Shown here piece after piece: positions 1-8,317 of a stretch of 64,000 nt of DNA. The DNA is from Phycisphaerae bacterium. Lineage in GTDB: Bacteria; Planctomycetota; Phycisphaerae; UBA1845; PWPN01. The DNA lies in the NCBI GenBank assembly GCA_030372985.1, contig JAUCQB010000047.1:1-64000 (forward strand). Reading direction: 5' to 3'. The notes beneath the pieces were generated by a model, which did not search any database, was not told the DNA's origin, and saw only the letters and a list, made by a program, of their open reading frames with translations. The number at the start of each line of letters is the position of its first letter. Position 1 is the first letter of the stretch. The translations under genes were made by a program, and so were the position numbers.

Positions 1-25
1 GCTCGGAGGTGTGTATAAGAGACAG
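1..25. other. Sequencing adapter remnant (Nextera/Tn5 mosaic end)
   Basis: The first 25 bases match the 3' end of the Nextera read-2 transposase adapter with one mismatch at position 9 (G for A). They include the Tn5 mosaic end, which finishes in TATAAGAGACAG. This is library adapter left at the contig end, so genomic sequence starts at about base 26. Confidence 0.93.
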
Positions 26-27
26 TC

Positions 28-2208
28 TCAGAACGGATCGCTGAAGTCGCCGCTCAAGGCCGCAGCCGGGGGCTGTGCGGGTGCAGCCGTCGGGGCCTCA
101 GAGCCCGCGATTTCCACAGAACTCGGCGAAGCCGGGGTCGAGCCGCTTTGTGCCGACGGCTGGGTGGCACCCGATTGCTCTCTCGCCTGCGCTTCACGGG
201 CCTCCTTGGCAAGCTGTTCAACGGACTTGGCGTTGATGAACAACTCGGCGACGTCCGCGTCGGCCGGCGACCGCTTCTTGACGCCCTCAAAGGTCTCCTT
301 GGAGTGCGCCCGGTCGCCGATGAAGTGCTGGACGAATCCGAGCACCAGCCACCCGTCAATATCATCCTTCTTCTCGTTCACGTACCGGACCAGGCTGGCC
401 ACGTGTCCGTCAAAGTCGGACATCTTGCCATACCGGTCCCGCAGGTCGAACAGCGAATTGACGACATCGGGCACCTTACGAACCGCCCGCCGGATCGCGG
501 TCGCGGAGTTGGCGTAGTCGCCGGTGGCAAAGCGCGCCACCGCGTAGGCCAGTAGTGCGTCGATGTTCTCGGGCATCGCCATCGAGACCTTCATGAAGTT
601 CTGGGCGGCTTTCTCGTAGTCTCCGGCAGCGAAGACTTCAACGCCTTCCTTCATGAGCCGGTCCATTTCGTCAACCGGCATGCCTCCCGACTCGACGGCG
701 TCAGGCGAACTGGGAACGGTCGGGGGCTGGGTCTGTTCCGCAGGCTGCTCCTGCGGCTGCCCCTGGGGTGGTACTGGGACTGCCTGCTCTTCGGGCTGAG
801 GCTGCTCTGCCGGCTCCTGCGCGGGCGGGACGGTCGAGTACGCACCCGGTGTCAGCACTTCAACGCCTGGCGCGGACTCGCCCGGATAGGCCACTGCTCC
901 GGGCACGGTCACCGGGGCCTGAGCCACGACCGGTGCCGGCTGAACCACGTACGTCGGCACGGTCACCACGTCATACACCGGCCAGGTGTAAACCGGGTAC
1001 ACCGGATAGACCGGGTAGTAGTACGGATCGTAGTCGCAGAATCCGAATCCGAACCAGTAACTCGAGTGTCGGTGATAGTGACATTCGTGCCGAGGCCGGT
1101 GACAACCGCAGTAGTCGTGCCGCCCGTGTCCGTCCCTGAAGAAATAGCGGCCATCGCCATCGCGGTGGTTGCGGTTCACGCTGACATTCAGCCTGCCGGA
1201 TCGCTCCGGATTCATGAAGTAGCCGCCGGTGCTGCTTTTCTTGACCGAGCCCGTGAATCCGCTGCCGGACCGGCTTGCGCCGGAGAAGAACCGGTCGCCG
1301 GACGATCCGCCCGAGATGACGCCGGACTTGCCCACCGCGGAGCCGGTTGGAACCTTCGTTCCACCAGTCCCGGACGGCGGCCTGAGGACCTTCGTATTGC
1401 CGGGCGAAGTGCTCTTGAATGAGGAGGAGGCGCCGCTACCACGCGACCCGCCTGTCGGGGTCTTCTTCCCGGTCACCGAGGGCATAAAGGTCGTAGACGT
1501 TCCGGATGACTTCGATCCTGCCGAGGGAGCCTGGGAGCCTCCGGACTTGGAGCTGCCGGAACTGACCTGAGAAGGCATCTTCACCCCGCCGGACTGACCG
1601 GCGGACGGCGTATACGATCCCTTCGGGCTCGTGACCGTCGGGGTCGAGGTAAAAGGTGTTTTCTTCCCTGACAGGGACGGGGCCGCACCGGCCGGCGCGC
1701 CGCCTGTGCCCGAGGACTTGGGTGTTGAGGAGGCTCTGGCTCCGGCAGGCAGCGCCGGAGACCGGCTGATGGTCGGTCTGTTTGACTTCAAAGATGACCC
1801 CGACGGCGATGGCACACTGGAACGTGGGGCCGGGATTGAAACCGAAGGAGCCGCCTTCGGAGTCGTGCTCGGGCGGAGAAACGACCCGCCTCCTCTTGTG
1901 GACGGCCGCGCAAAACTCGACTGGCTTGAACCGCTCGATCGCCCGAAGCTCCCGATTGAAGACGAGCTGGATCGAGGACTGGTGTAGGACTTGGAGAAGC
2001 CACCTGAGCGGCCCGAAAAGCTTGAGCCACCCGAGAAGCTTGATCGACCTGAAGAACCCGAGCGGCCCGAGAAGCCCGAAGAGTAGGATCGCTTCGAGCC
2101 TCCACCGCCACTCTTGCTTGCCGCGGTGGCAACGCCGCTCATCAGAGCAAAGCAGAGGACACCGCAAACGACTGCCCGCAAGGCGTTTATACGATTCATG
2201 GGCGACAT
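28..2208 (-). CDS. Secreted Ser/Gly-rich protein with C-terminal TPR-like repeats
   Basis: This 726-residue protein has a signal peptide (residues 1-30, cleavage after ATAA). A long Ser/Gly/Lys/Pro-rich low-complexity region (about 31-330) follows. Next comes a His/Tyr-rich patch (about 345-415) with repeats of the type YPVYPVY, then a Pro/Gln-rich linker. The only recognisable fold is at about 525-670: TPR-like helices (DYEKAAQNF, GDYANSATAI). The start has AGGAGG nine bases upstream. The stop codon lies three bases inside the adapter boundary, so the gene appears complete. An envelope or extracellular scaffold role is inferred; no enzymatic motif is seen. It is the last gene of a minus-strand run that starts at 4940. 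Confidence 0.85.
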   Translation of the reverse strand: MSPMNRINALRAVVCGVLCFALMSGVATAASKSGGGGSKRSYSSGFSGRSGSSGRSSFSGGSSFSGRSGGFSKSYTSPRSSSSSIGSFGRSSGSSQSSFARPSTRGGGSFLRPSTTPKAAPSVSIPAPRSSVPSPSGSSLKSNRPTISRSPALPAGARASSTPKSSGTGGAPAGAAPSLSGKKTPFTSTPTVTSPKGSYTPSAGQSGGVKMPSQVSSGSSKSGGSQAPSAGSKSSGTSTTFMPSVTGKKTPTGGSRGSGASSSFKSTSPGNTKVLRPPSGTGGTKVPTGSAVGKSGVISGGSSGDRFFSGASRSGSGFTGSVKKSSTGGYFMNPERSGRLNVSVNRNHRDGDGRYFFRDGHGRHDYCGCHRPRHECHYHRHSSYWFGFGFCDYDPYYYPVYPVYPVYTWPVYDVVTVPTYVVQPAPVVAQAPVTVPGAVAYPGESAPGVEVLTPGAYSTVPPAQEPAEQPQPEEQAVPVPPQGQPQEQPAEQTQPPTVPSSPDAVESGGMPVDEMDRLMKEGVEVFAAGDYEKAAQNFMKVSMAMPENIDALLAYAVARFATGDYANSATAIRRAVRKVPDVVNSLFDLRDRYGKMSDFDGHVASLVRYVNEKKDDIDGWLVLGFVQHFIGDRAHSKETFEGVKKRSPADADVAELFINAKSVEQLAKEAREAQAREQSGATQPSAQSGSTPASPSSVEIAGSEAPTAAPAQPPAAALSGDFSDPF

Positions 2209-2307
2209 GGCGTTAGGCCTCCTGCCAGCCCCTCAAGTCCCCCCAAGGGACTGTCTGGCTGCTTTCATACCTTTCATTTCGGCGTTCCCATTTCGTGAAG
2301 GCCGGCC

Positions 2308-2982
2308 TCACAAATCGACTATCGGGTACAGATCCCTCCAAGTCTGATCCGGCCGCTCACGGCCAACGTCACTGATCCGATCCTCGCGGCAAACCCACAC
2401 CGCTTTCAGACCAGCCGATCGAGCCCCGCCCACATCGCTGTGAAGCGAGTCTCCTATATGAATGACACGGTCAGATCGCCAACCGGTAAGTCGAAGTGCG
2501 GTTTTGAAAATGCCTGAATCCGGCTTGTAGCTGCGGGCCGATTCGGATGTTACGACGAATTCGAAACTTAAGTCGTGCAAGGACAAGGCTTTACCGATTT
2601 CCCGGTCGTCCGCATTGCTCACAATACAAATCGGCAGCCTTTTTTGCCCCAGGACTTCGCGGATTTCTGGACAGAGCGGCGGATTGGCCAGGTAGTCCTG
2701 GAGAATGGCTACGTACGGCTCGGGGTCGATCGGCCCGGCAAGTGGTGCAACGATCTCGATGAGAGTATCTCGCTCGATTTCGACCAGATTGCGGAATCCG
2801 TCCCCGTCGCGCGCTTCGATAGCCCGGAAGTAGGCATGGCCCCACCGGACAGCCAGTTCAGCCGCCATCAGCGGCAGGCCATGGTCACGCACCACTGCCT
2901 GGCAGGCCGACTCGACCGCCAGGCGATCACCGCCGACAACGGTCCCGTAGAAATCGAGAAAGAGCCCCTGCAACTGTGCCAT
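2308..2982 (-). CDS. HAD-superfamily hydrolase (subfamily IA-like)
   Basis: This 224-residue protein has all four HAD motifs. The nucleophile is Asp10 in DFYGT, motif II is Ser122 in VSNAD, motif III is Lys153 in YKPD, and motif IV is GDSLHSD (178-183). The residue two after the nucleophile is Tyr12, not the Asp typical of phosphatases; 2-haloacid dehalogenases have the same DxYGT pattern. A helical cap lies between motifs I and II (about 15-100). The substrate cannot be told from sequence; phosphatase or dehalogenase are both possible. A GGAAGG box precedes the ATG. The gene follows the SpoIIE-type phosphatase gene by 62 bases on the same strand. Confidence 0.87.
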   Translation of the reverse strand: MAQLQGLFLDFYGTVVGGDRLAVESACQAVVRDHGLPLMAAELAVRWGHAYFRAIEARDGDGFRNLVEIERDTLIEIVAPLAGPIDPEPYVAILQDYLANPPLCPEIREVLGQKRLPICIVSNADDREIGKALSLHDLSFEFVVTSESARSYKPDSGIFKTALRLTGWRSDRVIHIGDSLHSDVGGARSAGLKAVWVCREDRISDVGRERPDQTWRDLYPIVDL

Positions 2983-3044
2983 GCGATCCCTTCCGGCCGG
3001 TTCTTCAGGGCATTATAACAGAAGGTGCACGAACTGACAGTGAA

Positions 3045-4277
3045 TCACGCCGGAAGTCGTTCAACGACCAGACACGATTGATCGTCTGAAGGCTGGAGAC
3101 TGCCCTCGGCACTGTCGAGGTGCTGGGCGAGCATGTCCAGGCATTCCTGGGCGGGCAATTGAATGGCTTTGAGGAAAACCGGGCCGAACGTCGGTCGTCC
3201 CTGGTCGTCGCGACCGGCCGAGATGATGTCCTCGAGGCCGTCGCTGTAAATGAAAAGCTTGTCGCCGGGTACCAATGTCAGCCTCGTGCTGGGAAAGTCG
3301 CCTTCGGGAAAGATGCCGAGCAACCCGCCCGGGGTTTCCACCTCGCGCATCTGGCCGTCGGTCGAGATGTGTATGGGATGAGGATGACCGGCACGGGCAA
3401 AGACCACCTCATGCGAGTCGAGATTGATCTGACCGTAACAGGCGGTGACAAACTGGCAGTTGGGAAGCTGCTGAGCGGCCAGATCGGAGTTGAGCGAGGT
3501 GAGTACCTCGCTGGGACATCTGGCCGGCGACCCGATGTCGCACATCCGCCGTCCGACGATGGCCTCTTTGATGAACATGGTCAAAAGACCCGCCGCCACG
3601 CCATGTCCCATCGCATCAGCCAGGAAAAAACCAATATGCCGGTCGTCAAACTGGCGGACATCATAAATGTCTCCCGAGACCCACGTCGCGGGACGATACA
3701 TGGCCGCGAAGCGAACGTCCGCTAACTCCGGGAAGGTCTTGGGCAGGAAGTCCCGCTGCAGCCGCCCGGCGAGCCGAAGTTCCTGATCCACCTCCAGCAG
3801 GTTCTCGTTGACCCGACGCCCCAGCCGCTGCATCGCCACGACCTGCTCGTTCATGCGTCGCAGGTGAGGTCTGACGTGCCTCAATACCGATAGCCAGCCG
3901 TGCAGTTCACGCGAGGACACTTCCGTCGGAATATGGATGAACACGTCACCGCAACCGGGCACCACCCCGTATCCGCCCGATGAGAACACCAATCCCATCA
4001 GGTGATGACTCACCAGTGCATCGGCGAGCAGGAATGTGGCCCGGTCGGTGGGCCGGCGCGTATCAGATTCCTTTTGCTCGCAGAGAAGAACCGCCTCGAC
4101 GTTGGCAAGGACTCGCGGGTCCCGGGCATCCTGAAGCGAGCCGGCAAAAACGACGTCGGCCTCCTGCGTTTCGATGAGTTCCGCCAGGGCTTGCGGCAGG
4201 CCTTCGGAAGAACCCGCGATCAGCAGCCGAAATGGCTTCGCGGGTGTCGAGACAGGCTGTACCGATAACTGTGTCAG
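3045..4277 (-). CDS. SpoIIE/RsbU-type PP2C serine phosphatase; start codon non-canonical
   Basis: The C-terminal half is a SpoIIE-type PP2C domain: an amphipathic helix with LAGRLQRDFLP, the metal-binding GDIYD and DAMGHG motifs, and a late SDGLED motif. Such enzymes usually dephosphorylate anti-sigma-factor antagonists. Upstream is a roughly 130-residue segment that reads like a pseudo-receiver (RLLIAGSSEG near its start). A GTG at 4011-4013 would cut this segment in half. The frame stays open and protein-like back to the TAG of the upstream DUF192 gene at 4371-4373, but has no ATG, GTG or TTG between 4370 and 4014. The best initiator seen is CTG at 4275-4277 with GGGAG eight bases upstream; ATT at 4293-4295 is an alternative. 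From CTG the product is 410 residues. Domain identity is firm, the start is not. Confidence 0.85.
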   Translation of the reverse strand: MTQLSVQPVSTPAKPFRLLIAGSSEGLPQALAELIETQEADVVFAGSLQDARDPRVLANVEAVLLCEQKESDTRRPTDRATFLLADALVSHHLMGLVFSSGGYGVVPGCGDVFIHIPTEVSSRELHGWLSVLRHVRPHLRRMNEQVVAMQRLGRRVNENLLEVDQELRLAGRLQRDFLPKTFPELADVRFAAMYRPATWVSGDIYDVRQFDDRHIGFFLADAMGHGVAAGLLTMFIKEAIVGRRMCDIGSPARCPSEVLTSLNSDLAAQQLPNCQFVTACYGQINLDSHEVVFARAGHPHPIHISTDGQMREVETPGGLLGIFPEGDFPSTRLTLVPGDKLFIYSDGLEDIISAGRDDQGRPTFGPVFLKAIQLPAQECLDMLAQHLDSAEGSLQPSDDQSCLVVERLPA

Positions 4278-4370
4278 GCTTGTTGCTCCCGAAATGCGAT
4301 CCGCCGATGGCTCCGGTCTCGCCGGAAACTCGACGCCGTCACCGACATCTCTTCCAGAATCAGCTTCGAC

Positions 4371-4940
4371 CTATCTCAGAACGTCCTTGAGGACTGAGTC
4401 GGGGATTTGAACGTGGTCGCCCACTCTCACCCCGAGGCTGGCAAACAACCCTGCCTTCACCTCGAGAGCCCAGCGAGCGGGCTCGCCGGAGGGATAGGTC
4501 CGTGTTTCGAGCGGAGCCATCGTGTAAATCGCAACAATTCGGCCGTCGTTGCGTATGTAGGCGATATCGAGGGGTATGATGGTGTTGGACATCCAGAAGG
4601 ACAGCGGTTGTTCGAAGTCGAACACGAAGAGCATGCCTCGGTGGATGTCCGATAAATCCTGCCCGGTCTGTTCCTGAAATGAGGCCAGTTCCTCTTGTTG
4701 CACCCGCATTAAACCGAGCTCGCGCTGGCGATGGGTCTTCGCAAGCCAGACCTCAAACTGATCATCACCGATCATCACGCGAGCAGTCTGCATGGTGCTC
4801 AGATCGTTCCGAGCCGCGCCGGGTTGACCAGCGGCGGGGTCCTTGGTGCAGCCAGCATAAAAGAACAGAGAGACGACCAGTGCGACGGCTTTTCGTCGAG
4901 GGGCGCCCAGGATTCGGTGGAGATGTCGCTCCGCACACAC
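4371..4940 (-). CDS. DUF192 family lipoprotein
   Basis: This 189-residue protein has a hydrophobic stretch ending in a lipobox-like FYAGC, so it is probably a lipoprotein. The rest is a DUF192 domain: helix RQRELGLM, the GMLFVFDF strand, FWMSNTIIPLDIAYI, and LEVKAGLFASLGVRVGD near the end. DUF192 proteins are small periplasmic beta-barrels of unknown function. An ATG at 4992-4994 is in frame but has no ribosome site. The GTG at 4938-4940 has AAGGAGG ten bases upstream and is preferred. It appears to be the first gene of the minus-strand run ending at base 28. Confidence 0.85.
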   Translation of the reverse strand: MCAERHLHRILGAPRRKAVALVVSLFFYAGCTKDPAAGQPGAARNDLSTMQTARVMIGDDQFEVWLAKTHRQRELGLMRVQQEELASFQEQTGQDLSDIHRGMLFVFDFEQPLSFWMSNTIIPLDIAYIRNDGRIVAIYTMAPLETRTYPSGEPARWALEVKAGLFASLGVRVGDHVQIPDSVLKDVLR

Positions 4941-5349
4941 GAAATTGCGTCCTCCTTCACGACGATCGGCTCGCCGTGACACCATCGGTCCCAACCGGGA
5001 TACGGTCGTGACGGTTCACTGTTCCTCGGCTCAAGGCCAGTATAGATCCCCGCGTTGCATACGGCAACGCTGGGGAGTGAAGGAAGAATGGCGAATGCAG
5101 AATGGGGAATGGGGCTTGTTCTGTCGCACACGGCGAATGCACTGGCGGGAGCGTTTCGGTGCAGGCCAAGAAACTCGGTAAGAAGCCCGTCTTCAGGGCT
5201 CCATCCGATGATCCCTGGTCGGCTTCTAGGCAACGGAAGGTGAGAGATAGAGCTCTGCCGCAATCTGCCGATAATGTGACCATATTGTCGTCGAGCGATA
5301 TGCTGACGTCGGTCGTCGCAAACCCTCGGATCGAACGGAGACTCGACTC
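4941..5349. other. Intergenic region with degenerate GAATGG/GGAATG repeats
   Basis: This gap lies between divergent genes, so promoters for both should be here, but no clear -35/-10 pair was found. At about 5085-5115 there is a short tract of near-repeats (AATGGCG, AATGCAG, AATGGGG). Similar tracts occur at three other intergenic places in the window. Confidence 0.5.
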
Positions 5350-6960
5350 ATGCACTTGAGCCTGCCCGGTAAACGTTCTGCCCTCATCTGCTGCGCGCTG
5401 ATCTTGCTGGCAACTTGTGTCTTGGCATCCAGTGCAGCGGCGCAGGAAGCATCGGCCCCGCCAAAGGCAAGCCAACCGGCCGCGGACGCCGTGGCGGCAG
5501 CATCGAAAGCAGCACATCAACCCCCCCGGACGGGGACGCATGCAGCTCCGGTTCAGGAGGAGACTCATGAGGCGGCGGATGCCCATCGCACGCAGGGCGA
5601 ACACGGGGCAGATGCCCATTTCTCCCCCCCGCTGGTGGCAGTGGCCCCATTCGTCATTCTGCTGTTGTGCATCGCCATACTGCCGCTGGTCCACCGCGTC
5701 GAGCACTGGTGGCATCACAATCGCAATAAGTTCATCATCGCAGCGACTCTGGCTGTCGTCACGTTGGTCTACTATCTGCTGCGACGTGCCGGGTTTCATG
5801 CCGAGCCGGGGCTTCCCTCGGTCAAGATGGTCCTGAAGCACGCTGTGCTGGGCGACTATGTACCGTTCATTGTTCTGCTGTTCAGCCTGTACACCATCAG
5901 CGGCGGGATCCAACTGCGGGGCGACCTGCGGGCCAGACCGGCGGTAAACACGGCATTCCTCGGGCTGGGGGCGATCCTGGCCAGCATCATCGGGACCACG
6001 GGGGCATCGATGCTGTTGATTCGCCCGCTGCTGCAGACCAACAGCGAACGAAAGCACGTCTGCCACACAGTGATTTTCTTCATCTTCCTGGTCAGCAATA
6101 TCGGCGGCTGCCTGCTGCCGACCGGGGATCCGCCTTTGTTCCTGGGCTACCTGCGAGGCGTACCGTTCCTGTGGACACTCGGTCTGTGGAAAGAATGGGC
6201 CTTCGCCTGCTGTCTTCTGTTGGTGGTCTACTGGGCTTGGGACACGATCGTCTATCGCAAGGAAGCAGAGGAAGATCGATGGAAGGACCGGACCCATATC
6301 GAGCCGCTACGAATTGTCGGCGGCCTGAACTTCCTCTGGCTGGTCGGCGTGGTCGTCGCGGTGGGGGTGATGGTACCGGAAGAGCCGCTTCTTGGCAGTT
6401 CGTTTGAGGTGCCCCATTACCTGCGTGAGGGCGTGCTGCTGGCCCTCGTACTCATCGCCTGGTTCACGAGTTCTTCGGAGATCCGCAAGGCCAACAGCTT
6501 CGACTTCACTGCTATCACCGAGGTGGCCGTCCTGTTCATCGGCATCTTCATCACCATGCAGGTTCCAATTGAAATCCTGAAAGCCGAAGGGCCCAGGCTT
6601 GGTCTCACCCAGCCCTGGCAGTTCTTCTGGGCAACCGGCGGCTTGTCGAGCTTCCTGGACAACGCCCCAACCTACGTGGTGTACTTCGAGACCGCCAACT
6701 CGATGACCAACGCCGCCGGATCGGGGATCATCCAACTGGTTGACGGGAACTTCATGCGGGAATCATTGCTGGTCGCGATCTCGCTCGGCGCGGTGTTCAT
6801 GGGCGCGAATACCTACATCGGCAACGGGCCAAACTTCATGGTCAAAAGCATCGCCGAGCAGTCGGGCGTCAAGATGCCCAGCTTCTTCGGTTATATGCTG
6901 TACAGCATCGGGATTCTGATTCCGCTCTTCCTGGTGATCACGGCGGTCTTCCTGATGTAA
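5350..6960 (+). CDS. Na+/H+ antiporter or anion transporter of the ion-transporter (CitMHS/NhaD-like) superfamily
   Basis: This 536-residue protein begins with a signal-peptide-like segment (LLATCVLASSAAAQ). An Ala/His-rich extramembrane linker follows (about 35-95) and then 11-13 predicted membrane helices. Family-type re-entrant loop motifs are visible: GTTGASMLLIRP, NIGGCLLPTGDPPLFLG, and SSFLDNAPTYVVYF in the second half, with GANTYIGNGPNFMV near the end. These fit the citrate-transport-like/NhaD group; sodium:proton exchange is the commonest activity, but substrate is inferred. GGAG lies nine bases before the ATG. The gene converges with a second proton antiporter at 7074-8285. Confidence 0.85.
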   Translation: MHLSLPGKRSALICCALILLATCVLASSAAAQEASAPPKASQPAADAVAAASKAAHQPPRTGTHAAPVQEETHEAADAHRTQGEHGADAHFSPPLVAVAPFVILLLCIAILPLVHRVEHWWHHNRNKFIIAATLAVVTLVYYLLRRAGFHAEPGLPSVKMVLKHAVLGDYVPFIVLLFSLYTISGGIQLRGDLRARPAVNTAFLGLGAILASIIGTTGASMLLIRPLLQTNSERKHVCHTVIFFIFLVSNIGGCLLPTGDPPLFLGYLRGVPFLWTLGLWKEWAFACCLLLVVYWAWDTIVYRKEAEEDRWKDRTHIEPLRIVGGLNFLWLVGVVVAVGVMVPEEPLLGSSFEVPHYLREGVLLALVLIAWFTSSSEIRKANSFDFTAITEVAVLFIGIFITMQVPIEILKAEGPRLGLTQPWQFFWATGGLSSFLDNAPTYVVYFETANSMTNAAGSGIIQLVDGNFMRESLLVAISLGAVFMGANTYIGNGPNFMVKSIAEQSGVKMPSFFGYMLYSIGILIPLFLVITAVFLM

Positions 6961-7073
6961 TGTGGTTCACCTCCGGCAAGCCGCCGTCAGGCTGCGAGGG
7001 CCGAGGGCGCGGGCTCGAGGTGATGATCCTTTCCTGCAAGGACGGCGCTGAATCGCCCGCCGCCCCCGCTGAG

Positions 7074-8285
7074 CTATTGCTTTGTCGCGGGAGCTGCGGC
7101 GGCTGACCTGATCAACCGCTGCACGATGACGATAAACGCACCGGTCAGCAGCAGGTTGAGGGCCAGCGAGAGCACCGCCACAGTGACCATCGGCCCGCCG
7201 ATTCCGTAGGATAACGAAACCACCAGCACGCCGGCGCCGACTTCGCCGCGCGGAAACATGCTGACCGCCACGGCCAGACGCTCCCGCCAATGAGCCTGGC
7301 GGCGATAGCACAGCACGGGGAAGAGCTTGCCGAGATTGGCCACCAGGGTAATAAGCATCACATGCACCAGGATCATGATCCAGCCCGGTCCCACCGCGCC
7401 GCCGTCGGTCGCCTTGCCTCCCAGAGACGGCATCGACAGGCCAACCAGCACCATGAACGCTCCGGAAATGACCGCCGCGACTCGCTGTTCGGCGGGGCTT
7501 TCGGGGCCCTCCTGATGACCCTCGCGCGTGTCGTCAACGTGCAGATCAACGCCCGACGGCCGAGCCATCACACAGCCCAGGACAAACGCGGGCAAGAGCA
7601 CCTCCAGGTGAATCGCGACCACGTCGCTGAGCAGCTTGCTGCCGACATAGACCGCTTCGCAAGCCCCGGTAATGACGACAGCGTACGCCGTCACATACGG
7701 CCAGGAGACCGGGATGCGCCACCGGTGCAAGTACCGCCATGCCGCCCACAGCAAAACAAGCATGACGACGACCACCATCCCCAACTGCCAGCGAGCCCCG
7801 ACGATCATCATCTTGAGCGGAATCATCAGCAGAACGGTATCGAGATCATCGAAGATGGCCAGCACGCGTACCTTGCGGAAAACCCAGGTCGCCGACAACC
7901 CTGCGGCGGCCAACATGGAGAACAGAACGCCTGCCGACGTCGGAGCGGCAAACCGCGCCACCAGCAACGTTTCCTTCCACCGGTCCGCCGAAGCCCATTC
8001 TTCCGCGGGAGACATGACCATCACGAAATACGCCGCACAGAACACCCATGGAAAAAACGCGGCGGTGCCCGCAACGACGTAGTCCCAGCCGTACTGTTTC
8101 ACGCGCGACTTATCGATTTCGAACTCGTAACCCACGTGGATCATGATGAAGGCAAGGCAGGCCATGGTGGCCAATCGAACGGGCTCCGCCATGGCGCTGT
8201 AGCGATCACCCGCCAGATGTGGCAGGATCTGCGAGGCCGCCAGGCCCAGGATCAGCAGGACTGAGTAGAGGAGCACTCGACGCAT
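7074..8285 (-). CDS. Cation:proton antiporter (CPA family, Na+/H+ exchanger-like)
   Basis: About 403 residues with a dozen predicted membrane segments and a C-terminal hydrophobic region ending in LLLTGAFIVIV. Family signatures include AIFDDLDTVLLMIPLK, matching the conserved FDD/NDA region of CPA exchangers, and SMFPRGEVGAGVLVVSL, matching the late helix pair. The frame is open further upstream, but the ATG at 8283-8285 has GAGAGG seven bases before it and begins a proper first helix (RRVLLYSVLLILGLA). A hydrophilic loop rich in Asp/Glu/His sits mid-protein. The gene follows rsgA by 32 bases on the same strand and converges with the other antiporter. Confidence 0.82.
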   Translation of the reverse strand: MRRVLLYSVLLILGLAASQILPHLAGDRYSAMAEPVRLATMACLAFIMIHVGYEFEIDKSRVKQYGWDYVVAGTAAFFPWVFCAAYFVMVMSPAEEWASADRWKETLLVARFAAPTSAGVLFSMLAAAGLSATWVFRKVRVLAIFDDLDTVLLMIPLKMMIVGARWQLGMVVVVMLVLLWAAWRYLHRWRIPVSWPYVTAYAVVITGACEAVYVGSKLLSDVVAIHLEVLLPAFVLGCVMARPSGVDLHVDDTREGHQEGPESPAEQRVAAVISGAFMVLVGLSMPSLGGKATDGGAVGPGWIMILVHVMLITLVANLGKLFPVLCYRRQAHWRERLAVAVSMFPRGEVGAGVLVVSLSYGIGGPMVTVAVLSLALNLLLTGAFIVIVQRLIRSAAAAPATKQ

Positions 8286-8317
8286 GAAACGACCTCTCTG
8301 AAGCGTCCGGCCGCAAA

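Noticed and set aside
3045-4013. GTG at 4011-4013 as the start of the SpoIIE-type phosphatase
   Set aside because: It cuts through a protein-like segment (FLLADALVSHHLMG) and has no ribosome site; the open frame continues upstream with ordered sequence.
4957-6297. Open frame of 446 codons on the minus strand
   Set aside because: It runs antisense through the antiporter gene at 5350-6960, whose helices and family motifs are clear; the minus-strand product is Gln/Asp/Arg-rich without any motif.
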